From positions 16,413 through 80,412 of the forward strand of contig JAYVSV010000098.1 in NCBI GenBank assembly GCA_043775015.1: a stretch of 64,000 bases of DNA. Direction: 5' to 3'. The position numbers were made by a program, and so were the translations under genes. A model generated the notes under the pieces. That model was not told the DNA's origin. It did not search any database and was given only the letters and a program-made list of their open reading frames with translations. Below, in pieces: positions 25,321 to 33,402 of this stretch (position 1 is the first letter of the stretch; every line of letters starts with the position of its first letter). The DNA is from CANJXF01 sp043775015 (lineage in GTDB: Bacteria > Verrucomicrobiota > Verrucomicrobiia > Limisphaerales > CANJXF01).

Positions 25321-26514
25321 TTACCAAACTTCTACTGGCCCTTTTGGAACAGGAATCTGCTCGCGGCGGACGGCGTCGGGTTCCTGCATGAAGGAGGCGA
25401 TCATCGGCGCGAGTTGGAAACGCGGGAGAAGTTCGCCGTCGCTGCCGAGAAATTGCGCGCGCCACTTTTTGTAGTGGGCGAGAATTTCCCCGAACTCGGC
25501 TTTGCTCGTGAGGCGGACGATGCGTTTGTTGAATTCGTTCGCGGGCCCAAATCGTTTGGAATACCACGGAGCGACTTTGCGGAACATGCGGCAGCCGTGT
25601 TCCTCACCAAAAACTTCAATCATCAAATCAAGGTGGCGACACATCACGCGGATGCGTTCGTCGAAACTCGGTTCGGGCGGCAGGTGTAGCGTCGAGCCTG
25701 TGGCTCGATCTTCCTCCGAGCGATCCAATTCGGTCAAATTAGTTTGAGATTCGGCCACAGGCCGAACGCTACAATTCAGATACTCCAACGTCCGCTTGAA
25801 AATCCACGGGTCATAAAACGCGCCGCGCCCGATGCTCACGCCCGCGCAACCGGTTTGCTCGAACATCATTTTCGCCGCCTGCGGACAGGTCACGTCGCCG
25901 TTGCCGATGACGGGAATGGTTTTCACCGCCTCTACTACTTTACGAATGCCCGCAAGATTTACGGTTCCCGCAAAACCTTGCTCGCGTGTTCGGCCATGAA
26001 CAAAAATCGCCGCGACGCCGACATCCTCCAAAGTGCGCGCGAGGTCGGGCGCAGTTAAATTTTCGTCGTCCCACCCGAGGCGCATTTTCGCGGTCACCGG
26101 AATTTTCACGGCGTTGACCATGCCTTTGACGAGTGCGGCGGTTTTGTCCAACTCGGTCATCATCGCGGAACCGCCGCCGACTTTGCAGACCTTGCGCACG
26201 GGGCAACCCATGTTGATGTCCACGGAAGCAATGCCGATGGACTCGAGGTAAACCGCCGCGTCGCGCATCTCTTCGGGAACGCTGCCGAACAATTGCACGG
26301 CCAGCGGGCGATCGGCTGGACACGTTTCGATGAGTTTGAAGGCCTTGGGATTTTTTTCGAGGAGCGAACGCGCGTTGACCAGATCGGTCGTGGCGAGATC
26401 GAGTCCACCGACTTCGCGCAAGGTGAGGCGGAATGGCAAATTCGTGTAGCCCGCGAGCGGCGACAGAAAGAGATTTGATTTTAAATTGAGCGAACCGAGA
26501 CGCATTGCGCGCAA
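25321..26514 (-). CDS. dus: tRNA-dihydrouridine synthase with in-frame palindrome insertion
   Basis: Dus enzymes reduce uridines in tRNA D-loops using FMN. The 397-residue protein has LSPLAGYTNLPFR at the FMN site, DINMGCPVRKVCKVGGGSAM with the catalytic Cys, FVHGRTREQGF, IPVIGNGDV and GVSIGRGAFYDPW. A segment of about 30 residues (PVAESQTNLTELDRSEEDRA) between the barrel and the helical domain comes from the palindromic element at 25685-25773. The frame is kept, so the enzyme is probably active. It is closest to the DusB type. Confidence 0.92.
   Translation of the reverse strand: MRAMRLGSLNLKSNLFLSPLAGYTNLPFRLTLREVGGLDLATTDLVNARSLLEKNPKAFKLIETCPADRPLAVQLFGSVPEEMRDAAVYLESIGIASVDINMGCPVRKVCKVGGGSAMMTELDKTAALVKGMVNAVKIPVTAKMRLGWDDENLTAPDLARTLEDVGVAAIFVHGRTREQGFAGTVNLAGIRKVVEAVKTIPVIGNGDVTCPQAAKMMFEQTGCAGVSIGRGAFYDPWIFKRTLEYLNCSVRPVAESQTNLTELDRSEEDRATGSTLHLPPEPSFDERIRVMCRHLDLMIEVFGEEHGCRMFRKVAPWYSKRFGPANEFNKRIVRLTSKAEFGEILAHYKKWRAQFLGSDGELLPRFQLAPMIASFMQEPDAVRREQIPVPKGPVEVW
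25685..25773. repeat. Palindromic element inserted inside dus
   Basis: The 26-base ends are imperfect inverted copies (22/26): the left end starts TGTAGCGTCGAGCCTGTGGC and the right end is complementary to TGTAGCGTTCGGCCTGTGGC. The total length is 89 bases. It is read through in frame in dus. Confidence 0.8.
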
Positions 26515-26628
26515 TCTAGCATGGAAAAGGAATCGAACAGAAGATTACAATATTAATTAGTTCTTGGGCCTGATTCTTACACGATGGAGATTGCAGTTGA
26601 CGCGCGCTGGCTTTACAAACGGTTCACT

Positions 26629-27138
26629 ATGAAAAAACGTTTTGCTCTCACCAGTGCCGTAATCCTCGTTTTGTTCGCGTTGAACGCGCCCGATTTTGCC
26701 TCTGCTAAACCGTTTGAACACAATGCGAAAGTCAAACCAGCCTTTGCAGAGGAGTTGATCGCGAAGGAGCGACAGGTCTGGGAAGCTTACCGGGTGCGAG
26801 ACGCGAAGGCCCTTGGCCAACTGCTCGCGGAAGATTTTTACGCAATTGAAGATGTTGACGGAGAAATCATGACGAAGAAGGAGGCATTGGAAGGTTTGAA
26901 TGGCCTCGATTTGAAAAATTTCCAAATGGAAAACTTCAAAGTATTCAAGATTAACGAAGGTTCTGCCATCGTGCGCTACAAAGTGAAAGTAACGGGTGAA
27001 GCTAAAAGTCATCCGATGACCTCGCATTGGTCGATGGTGTCCTCGGTCTGGGTAAAGCGCAGCGGCAAATGGCAAAACCTTTCCTACCAGGAAACCTGGA
27101 TTGAACAAGAACATGGACATGCCGCGCCGAAGAAGTGA
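26629..27138 (+). CDS. Secreted SnoaL/DUF4440-like (NTF2 fold) protein
   Basis: From the ATG at 26629 the product has 169 residues and a signal peptide (MKKRFALTSAVILVLFALNA, cleaved near ASA). The mature part matches NTF2-like proteins of the DUF4440 type: ERQVWEAYRVRDAKALGQLL, AEDFYAIEDVDGEI, KKEALEGL, AIVRYKVKVTG, SSVWVKRSGKWQNLSYQET. Such proteins bind small ligands or stabilise enzymes. An upstream ATG at 26584 would place 15 residues before the signal peptide and is rejected. It is the last intact gene before the island boundary. Confidence 0.8.
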   Translation: MKKRFALTSAVILVLFALNAPDFASAKPFEHNAKVKPAFAEELIAKERQVWEAYRVRDAKALGQLLAEDFYAIEDVDGEIMTKKEALEGLNGLDLKNFQMENFKVFKINEGSAIVRYKVKVTGEAKSHPMTSHWSMVSSVWVKRSGKWQNLSYQETWIEQEHGHAAPKK

Positions 27139-27179
27139 AGGGTTCGAGATGTGACCCCCCCATTGGTTGCTATTGAGGA

Positions 27180-27212
27180 TGGAGCGGGTGAAGGGAATCG
27201 AACCTTCGTCTC
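27180..27212 (-). repeat. Left attachment-site copy: tRNA-Gly 3' end fragment
   Basis: The 33 bases match the 3' end of the tRNA-Gly gene at 54189-54221 with one mismatch (32/33) and in the same orientation; similarity continues weakly to 27175. The rest of a tRNA is missing to the right, so this is a duplicated 3' end as left by tRNA-directed integration. Confidence 0.85.
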
Positions 27213-27281
27213 CACACACATTTTTCAAGCCGTTTAATTGCAATTACTTAGTGTTTTGTAAAAATCCATTTCCTGCACTTT

Positions 27282-27303
27282 TTATTCTCACTCTTATTCT
27301 CAC
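27282..27303 (+). repeat. Paired TTATTCTCAC motifs near the left island end
   Basis: TTATTCTCAC occurs at 27282-27291 and 27294-27303. A near copy of the 22-base block lies at 54104-54125 just inside the right end. The spacing from the core (~70 and ~63 bases) suits integrase arm-type sites. Confidence 0.5.
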
Positions 27304-27308
27304 CCCGT

Positions 27309-27527
27309 GTGGCGAGCATTGTTAAACGCACCAAATCACAATACTGGACTGCATGCTTTACCAACCGCGACGGTCGGCAAATGAAGCGGTCAACCAAAAC
27401 AACGGACCGCAATCAAGTCCTTCAAGTGGCCATCGAATTGGAGCGCGTCGAGAAACAAGCCAATCAAGGTATCCTCACCACAAATCAATTGCGGAAAGTT
27501 TTGAATGATGTTTCGGAAAGAGTGAAC
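27309..27527 (+). pseudogene. Truncated tyrosine-recombinase integrase (N-terminal arm-binding domain)
   Basis: From a GTG at 27309 about 73 residues (MASIVKRTKSQYWTACFTNR, TDRNQVLQVAIELERVEKQ, LRKVLNDVSERVNG) match the N-terminal and start of the core-binding domain of phage-type integrases. Homology ends abruptly near 27527, where sequence from another gene on the opposite strand begins, so the catalytic domain with the R-H-R-Y residues is lost. It sits immediately inside the left attachment copy, the usual place for an island integrase. Confidence 0.75.
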
Positions 27528-27790
27528 GGATGTGACATGACGGCGCTGGCCACATCAGAGTTGCGTTGCAACTGGTGCAACTCGTGATGCGCTAATGTAA
27601 GACCAATCCGATATTTGCGAGCGCCGGACAAAATTTCGGCCATGCTCGGCGTGATATAATTGTGGAATTCATCAGCGTAAATCCAGAAATCGCGTCGCGC
27701 GGTGATCTGTTTGGCCTGACGGCTCATCGCCAACTGTTGAAACTTTGAAACGAGCAATGTGCCCAGCAGATAGGAACCATGTTGCAGTCG
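27528..27790 (-). pseudogene. Fragment of a type IV secretion/conjugation coupling ATPase
   Basis: The minus-strand frame reads LLGTLLVSKFQQLAMSRQ, RRDFWIYADEFHNYITPSM and AEILSGARKYRIGLTLAHHE. This is the Walker B region and following helix of VirD4/TraD/HerA-type ATPases encoded on conjugative elements. There is no Walker A and no start; both ends are broken at unrelated sequence. It indicates a former integrative conjugative element at this site. Confidence 0.7.
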
Positions 27791-27798
27791 GCCATTGA

Positions 27799-27969
27799 AG
27801 CCTTTGGTCGGATTTGTTCCAGGATTAGTTTTTGCGTGTTCGGCAAGGAGGGACCTGCGCGGTTGTGGTAATGGTTGTAGCCCACCTCCCACGCGCCGAT
27901 CCGGTCGCGCGTTGCGGTGTTGTTATTGCACGTGCCTTGCATCGAGCCGGTGAGCAGTTGGGTGGCCAA
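27799..27969 (-). pseudogene. Fragment of a secreted protein (polysaccharide-lyase-like end)
   Basis: About 57 codons (GAWEVGYNHYHNRAGPSLPN, TQKLILEQIRPK) look like the C-terminal end of secreted carbohydrate-active proteins known from Planctomycetes and Verrucomicrobia. It is fused in frame to a sulfatase N-terminus on one side and abuts the ATPase fragment on the other. The assignment is from memory of the motif only. Confidence 0.35.
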
Positions 27970-28119
27970 AGACCAGTCGTCGGCGATGGCAAAGAGAATG
28001 TTGGGGCACGGCGGCGCGGCGGCAACCGTGGCGGCGCCCGCCCGCCAAACCGGCAGCAGCGCCAGCACGGCGGTCAACAGCCGACCATTGAAAGTTTTTT
28101 CCACATAATCGTCCGTCAA
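27970..28119 (-). pseudogene. Truncated sulfatase N-terminus
   Basis: The frame starts at 28119, has a hydrophobic leader (LLTAVLALLPVWRAGAATVA) and the sulfatase opening PCPNILFAIADDWS, then switches to unrelated sequence before any formylglycine motif. It lies back to back with the intact sulfatase gene at 28210. Confidence 0.55.
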
Positions 28120-28209
28120 CTTCGCCAGTTGGCGCGGTCACGGCAATACACCCGTTCGGGGAGGTTGCCGCCCGCCACGACAATAGGCAAACTGCCTGCA
28201 AATCAGTCT

Positions 28210-29640
28210 ATGATTTCAAATCACAAATGCCGCCGCTGGTTCTGCGGGTTGACCGTGGGCAGCCTCATCCTCGCCGCGTTCACGTCGGCGGCGGTGAAGC
28301 CCCCGCCGCCAAACATCATTTTAATTCTCGCCGACGATCTCGGCTACGGCGACATCGGTGTGTTCAACCAAAACACCCGCGCCGCCGCCGGCCATCCGGC
28401 CATTCTCACCCCGCGCCTGGATCGGATGGCCACCGAAGGCCGGCGGTTCACGCAATTTTACGCAACCCCCTCCTGTGCACCTTCCCGAGCCGCCCTGATG
28501 ACGGGCCTGCACAACGGCCACACGGACATTCGCAGCAACGGTGAGAACCTCAACCTGGATCGCACCGTCCGGATTTTGCCCGCCTGGCTCCAGGCGGGCG
28601 GATATGCCACGGGTTGCTTCGGCAAATGGGGCTTGGGCGAACGTGATGACACGCTGCCCACACCCACCGCCGCCGGCCAGATCGCGGTCGGCGAGGCCAT
28701 TCCCAACCGCAAGGGCTTCGATGAATTTTTTGGTTATCTCTCACACTCGGCGGCGCATTTTTCGTTCGCGCCAGAATTGCTCGCGGTGCGTGGTCGGCGT
28801 CTCTGGGACACCTTCGGCACCAACCTCGTCGCCATCGAACCGCCGGCGGCTCACACCCAGGATTTGTTTGCCGCGCGGGCGCTGGATTTCATCCAACGCC
28901 ACCGGCGGGAACCGTTTTTTCTTTATCTGCCCTTCACCCTGCCGCACGCCAACGCAACGATGAATCGCCTCGACGCGCCCACAATTGAACCGGCCTATCG
29001 CGACCAGCCATGGCCGGACTGCGAAAAAAAATTCGCCTCCCTCATCACGCGCCTGGACCAGCACATCGGCCAGATTCTGGACAAGCTCATCGAACTCGGG
29101 CTGGCTGAAAATACTCTCGTGCTCGTGGCCAGCGACAACGGCGCCCACTACGCCGGTGGCCACGATCATCTTTTCTTCAATAGCAGCGGGCCGTTTCGCG
29201 ACCGAAAATTTTCCCTGTATGAGGGCGGCGTCCATGTGCCGCTCCTGGCCTGGTGGCCGCAGCATATTCCTGCTGGCACCACCCAAGGACAGGTGGCCGC
29301 GATTTGGGATTTATTGCCGACCTTTTGCGAACTGGCACGCGTGACGCCACCGCCGGAAATTGACGGACACTCCATCGTCTCCGCTTTACTCGGACAACCC
29401 GTCCGCCCGGACCACCCGACCCATCTGTATTGGGAAATACCGCCCGCCCGTTCCAGTCCGGGCAGCCAGGCCAGCCGCCTTGGCGAATGGAAAGCCGTCC
29501 GTCGCGGCACCAATGCGCTCGAACTTTACAACCTGTCCGCCGATCCCGGGGAAGCCACCAATGTTGCGGGCATCTATCCCGCCCAGGCGGAAAAAATGAA
29601 TCTCCTCCAGAAAAAATCCACCCGCCCGCCCGCCCATTGA
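28210..29640 (+). CDS. Secreted sulfatase (formylglycine type)
   Basis: The 476-residue protein starts at ATG 28210 with a signal peptide (to about residue 28). The metal-binding opening is PNIILILADDLGYGDIG, and the active-site motif is SCAPSRAALMTG, in which Cys of CxPSR is converted to formylglycine by a maturase. KWGLGERDD and LVASDNGAHYAGG provide further metal and sulfate ligands. It would remove sulfate esters from polysaccharides or other compounds outside the cytoplasm. No maturase gene is in the island. It is the first + strand cargo gene. Confidence 0.92.
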   Translation: MISNHKCRRWFCGLTVGSLILAAFTSAAVKPPPPNIILILADDLGYGDIGVFNQNTRAAAGHPAILTPRLDRMATEGRRFTQFYATPSCAPSRAALMTGLHNGHTDIRSNGENLNLDRTVRILPAWLQAGGYATGCFGKWGLGERDDTLPTPTAAGQIAVGEAIPNRKGFDEFFGYLSHSAAHFSFAPELLAVRGRRLWDTFGTNLVAIEPPAAHTQDLFAARALDFIQRHRREPFFLYLPFTLPHANATMNRLDAPTIEPAYRDQPWPDCEKKFASLITRLDQHIGQILDKLIELGLAENTLVLVASDNGAHYAGGHDHLFFNSSGPFRDRKFSLYEGGVHVPLLAWWPQHIPAGTTQGQVAAIWDLLPTFCELARVTPPPEIDGHSIVSALLGQPVRPDHPTHLYWEIPPARSSPGSQASRLGEWKAVRRGTNALELYNLSADPGEATNVAGIYPAQAEKMNLLQKKSTRPPAH

Positions 29641-29808
29641 GGACTCCACAACGAGGATGAACTTTGACCACCCATCGCTGAGGTTCGCTTGCTCGCCTTC
29701 CCCGGCCCGCTTTCCACTACGCGGGCGGGACGGTTTCCGCGCACCTATTCAGGGGTATTGCGAACCCCATCGCTGGCGTCCAAACTAAAAGCCGTGTTCG
29801 AAAAAACC

Positions 29809-32800
29809 ATGAACGTCAGAGCCAGTTCGCCGTGGTTTTGGGCCGTAAAAAATATTTTAAGTAACTGCTGGCTGCCACTCATCGCCGCCAGCAGTTCCTT
29901 GCCCGCCGCGCCTGACCACGGCGTCATCCATTTTTACGAGCCAAAGGAAACGCACCGCGCCCAGTCCGACGCGCATGATTTCGTCGTGGCCGGTGCCGAA
30001 GGAATTTTTTGGTGGGGTGACCTCGAACGCGAAGAAGGCGTCTATGATTGGTCGCGCGTGGATGAAGAAATTGCCGCGTGGCAGCGAGGCGGCAAACGCT
30101 TGGACATCCGCCTTGGCACTGCGCACAACTCGCCCTTCATCGCACCGCAATGGCTCTTCGACCGCTACCACGTCCGCCGCATCGGGCGCGGACATTGGAC
30201 GGATTGCGAAGCGAATCTCGGCGACTACGTTCTTGGCGCGGACGGCCAGCGCACGGACAAATTGCCGTTCGTTGTTGGCGGCAATTTTTCCATCGCCAGC
30301 GTCAAAACCGATGCCGGAAAGAAAAGTCTCTGCGCGCTTAATCCGCAAATTCACCTCGACGCCGATGGGTTTTACGCCGTGGAATTCGATTGTCGCACCT
30401 CGCAGCCCGTCACGGGCTGGGTGGAAATCTCCAGCGCCCTCGGCCATTCCACGAATCGTCTGACCTACACGGCTACGGCGAATAATCCAGCCAGCCAGTC
30501 CTTCACCCTTCAGATGCCGCCGTTCGCCGATGGGCAAGTCCGCTTCGGCTACGACGGGCCAGGCACGCTGTCGCTCGACCATCTCAACATCATCCGACTT
30601 GTAGGCGAGCCGCCGACCCACACCAATGATTTTGAAAAATCCAACCGGGACTGGGAACTCCGCGCCGGGGCACAAATCACCCACAACAAAAAACAAGTCA
30701 TTACCGGTCTCGCTTCGTTGTTGATCACCGGCGGCGAAACAAATTTGCCCAACGGCCTCCGCAATCACGCACCCGATTTCGCGCTCCAGCGTGGCGAAGG
30801 CTATTTGTTTGAATTGAATTACCACGCCCTCTCCGACGCAACGCTTCGCTATCGCATCATCAATCACGACGCACCTTACGATGTCCTCGACAAACAGACG
30901 CTAAACATTCCGGCGGGCAAATCCGGTCGCCAAACGTTTTATTATCCGGCCTTTCTCTGGCGGGATCATTGCGACGTGGAAATTAGCGTCGTTGGTTCCG
31001 GCGAAGTCGTGATTGACGATTTGAAATGGGTGCGCTGGAGCGACCGCGTCACTTGTTTCCCGGATTATTTCAATCCGGTGTTTCAGGAAAAATGGACGGC
31101 CTTCATCGCGAAGTTTGCCGAACGCTACGGCGAAAATCCCGCCATTGGCACGATCAGCGTCGGCGGTTTTGGCCGCTGGGAAGAAACCATTCTCGACGAT
31201 GACGCCTATGGTGGACTCGATGAACAATGGCTCGCGCGTGGCTTCACCCCGGAAAAATATCTGGCGCGCATCACCGACTGCCTTGATCTCTACCGCCGGT
31301 TGTTGCCGCACAAATCACTTCGCATCTGTCTCGCTTACGGACTTTACCAGAAGAATCATCGTGACTGGCTTTATCGCCGCGTCGCCCAGGCTGCCGTGGC
31401 ACGCGGAGTCGGCCTCAAGCAAAATGGTTTGAGCGAAAAATGGGATATGTGGGACGACAACACCAGCGCGAGCTACCTGTGGAATCGTTACCGTTTCACG
31501 CCGGGCGTCACGCTCACACTGGAAACCGGCGGCCAAATTGCACGAGCCGGCCCGGGCGGCGGACACCCCATTTCTTTTTTGAATCGTGGAATGATTGATG
31601 GTGCGGATCTTTTGTTTCTCTACGGCAGCGACATTGTTGCCCAGCCCGTTCATCAATACCTCCGCTGGTTGACCGAGCAGATGGGCCGCCCTCTCATCAG
31701 CCGATTTTACTGTCGGCTCGGTGACACGTCGTTGAAATACGATCACTCGCCCGTGCCGCTGGAGTATCGCAATCTCTGGCTCGGGCTGCGCCAGTTTCAG
31801 GACGCCAACGCGCAGGTTATCTACACCAATCGACTCGGCGAAAAGTGCGCCGCCACCAGCCCCGGCAATCCGCAAATTATTTTCGACGTGGACGACCGCC
31901 AGCAGTATCACGGCATGAATGGCGTCGTGCTCTCCGTGCAATATCTCGATGAAGGTACGGACAAATTTGAGGTCAAAGTCTTCAATCAATCGTCGCGCGC
32001 CTGGCAAAATCTTGGTGTCGTTCAAAAAACCGGCAGCGGCCAGTGGCGCACGGCAGCGTTCGCGCAGCCGGATTGGTGTCGCAGTTCGCGCAACAGCGGT
32101 GAGGATGACCATTCGGATGTGGTCATCAACGACTTGGGCGACGGCGCGGAATTCATCGCGAATTTGGAAATGAATTTTGTTCCTGCCCGCGAATGGCAAC
32201 GCACACTGCTCGCCGCCAGCGAACCGGCGGCGGCGCACGAAGTTTTAACGAACATCCTCAGCCGCGAAATTGAAATCCCCGCTGGCCAGCCGTTGAACTT
32301 CGTCGCCGTGCCGCTCTGGACGGGCAGCCTCGAAGCCAACGGCCTGCGTGGTCACGTCTTCGCGCTGACGGAGGGCGGTGAGAAATTAGTCAGCGACAAG
32401 GAATACGCGCTGCCTGCCGACAAAGATTGGTTCGAGCTGCCCATCGTGCCAGAACCAAATTGCTCGCGCTACAGAATCGAGTTGAGCCAGCCGAAAGGTT
32501 CGGTCGGGTGGTATCGCGCCGCCGATGGCTCGCTGCCTTTCCGCGCGTGGCGTTATGCTGAAAGTGAAACCAAGGCGGCGAAAATAATTTCACTGGGCGA
32601 AAAAATTGCGCTCAATAAATCCTTCAATTTCGCGGCGGACGAACCGTTTTTCGGCCTGCACTTGAATCTTGCGGGGACGAATCACGCTGTTATTACTGCC
32701 CGATTGCGACGTGAATTGCCCAGCGCGGGTTGGTCGCCTATCATCACCGAGCAAGTCGTCACGTTGAATCGTGACCAGCCAACGTCGCTGTGGTTCGAGC

Positions 32801-33399
32801 CGCAGACTGCTGGCAATTATCAAATCGAACTCACCACCACCAACCGTGATTCAACCGCAGCTACCTTGGTTCGCGGGCGCGTGGTGGAACCAATTTTTCT
32901 AACCCGCCGCGAATCGCCGCAGCGTCCACTGCCATTTGCGCCGCGCGGCGGAATTGCTTTATTTCAACCGACGGCAAACGGTGAACCGGCATGGCAAAAT
33001 TTCAGAGGGTTGAAAATTTTGAATCGTGAAATGAACACATTTTACGCGCAAGTCATCGCGTCTGACGCAGCGTTTGAATTCACGCTGGCTAAACCAGCGA
33101 CGACAGCTACGAACCAGTTGCTCGCGCTCCAATTACGAAACGGCACAAGTGCGGGCTTGGCACGAATTTTTTGGGCTGGCGCGGGCGAGCCATTTGATCC
33201 GGTGCGCTCTGCGTGGATTCCGCTCGTGGCGAATGACTCCGAGTTGCGCGAATACCATTGCGAGCTCGGACTCGAGGCCAACTGGCGCGGCGACATCACT
33301 CGCCTCCGCATCGAACCCGCAACGGGACTGACCGAACGCGGCACGCTCAGCCTCGGCCCGATTCGTTTATTGAAGTCCACTGGTTTCCAGGCACTGTAA
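29809..33399 (+). CDS. Giant secreted glycoside-hydrolase-like protein
   Basis: I choose ATG 29809, giving 1196 residues with a hydrophobic leader up to SLPAAP; the frame is open upstream but without signal features. The early part (GAEGIFWWGDLEREEGVYDW, IAAWQRGGKRLDIRLG) resembles the beta-strand 1-2 region of GH42/GH-A TIM barrels. WTAFIAKFAERYGENPAIGT followed by VGGFGRWEET is the usual barrel segment before a catalytic acid. Beta-sandwich modules interrupt and follow. The C-terminus (ANWRGDITRLRIEPATG) is the module repeated in the next protein. The substrate is unknown. Four bases separate it from the next gene, so they form an operon. Confidence 0.65.
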   Translation: MNVRASSPWFWAVKNILSNCWLPLIAASSSLPAAPDHGVIHFYEPKETHRAQSDAHDFVVAGAEGIFWWGDLEREEGVYDWSRVDEEIAAWQRGGKRLDIRLGTAHNSPFIAPQWLFDRYHVRRIGRGHWTDCEANLGDYVLGADGQRTDKLPFVVGGNFSIASVKTDAGKKSLCALNPQIHLDADGFYAVEFDCRTSQPVTGWVEISSALGHSTNRLTYTATANNPASQSFTLQMPPFADGQVRFGYDGPGTLSLDHLNIIRLVGEPPTHTNDFEKSNRDWELRAGAQITHNKKQVITGLASLLITGGETNLPNGLRNHAPDFALQRGEGYLFELNYHALSDATLRYRIINHDAPYDVLDKQTLNIPAGKSGRQTFYYPAFLWRDHCDVEISVVGSGEVVIDDLKWVRWSDRVTCFPDYFNPVFQEKWTAFIAKFAERYGENPAIGTISVGGFGRWEETILDDDAYGGLDEQWLARGFTPEKYLARITDCLDLYRRLLPHKSLRICLAYGLYQKNHRDWLYRRVAQAAVARGVGLKQNGLSEKWDMWDDNTSASYLWNRYRFTPGVTLTLETGGQIARAGPGGGHPISFLNRGMIDGADLLFLYGSDIVAQPVHQYLRWLTEQMGRPLISRFYCRLGDTSLKYDHSPVPLEYRNLWLGLRQFQDANAQVIYTNRLGEKCAATSPGNPQIIFDVDDRQQYHGMNGVVLSVQYLDEGTDKFEVKVFNQSSRAWQNLGVVQKTGSGQWRTAAFAQPDWCRSSRNSGEDDHSDVVINDLGDGAEFIANLEMNFVPAREWQRTLLAASEPAAAHEVLTNILSREIEIPAGQPLNFVAVPLWTGSLEANGLRGHVFALTEGGEKLVSDKEYALPADKDWFELPIVPEPNCSRYRIELSQPKGSVGWYRAADGSLPFRAWRYAESETKAAKIISLGEKIALNKSFNFAADEPFFGLHLNLAGTNHAVITARLRRELPSAGWSPIITEQVVTLNRDQPTSLWFEPQTAGNYQIELTTTNRDSTAATLVRGRVVEPIFLTRRESPQRPLPFAPRGGIALFQPTANGEPAWQNFRGLKILNREMNTFYAQVIASDAAFEFTLAKPATTATNQLLALQLRNGTSAGLARIFWAGAGEPFDPVRSAWIPLVANDSELREYHCELGLEANWRGDITRLRIEPATGLTERGTLSLGPIRLLKSTGFQAL

Positions 33400-33402
33400 T
33401 TT

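Noticed and set aside
27180..27212. A second functional tRNA gene at the left boundary
   Set aside because: Only the 3' 33 bases are present; there is no matching 5' acceptor strand or anticodon arm to the right.
28741..29286. 181-codon minus-strand frame inside the sulfatase gene
   Set aside because: Mirror of sulfatase codons; no start signal or homology.
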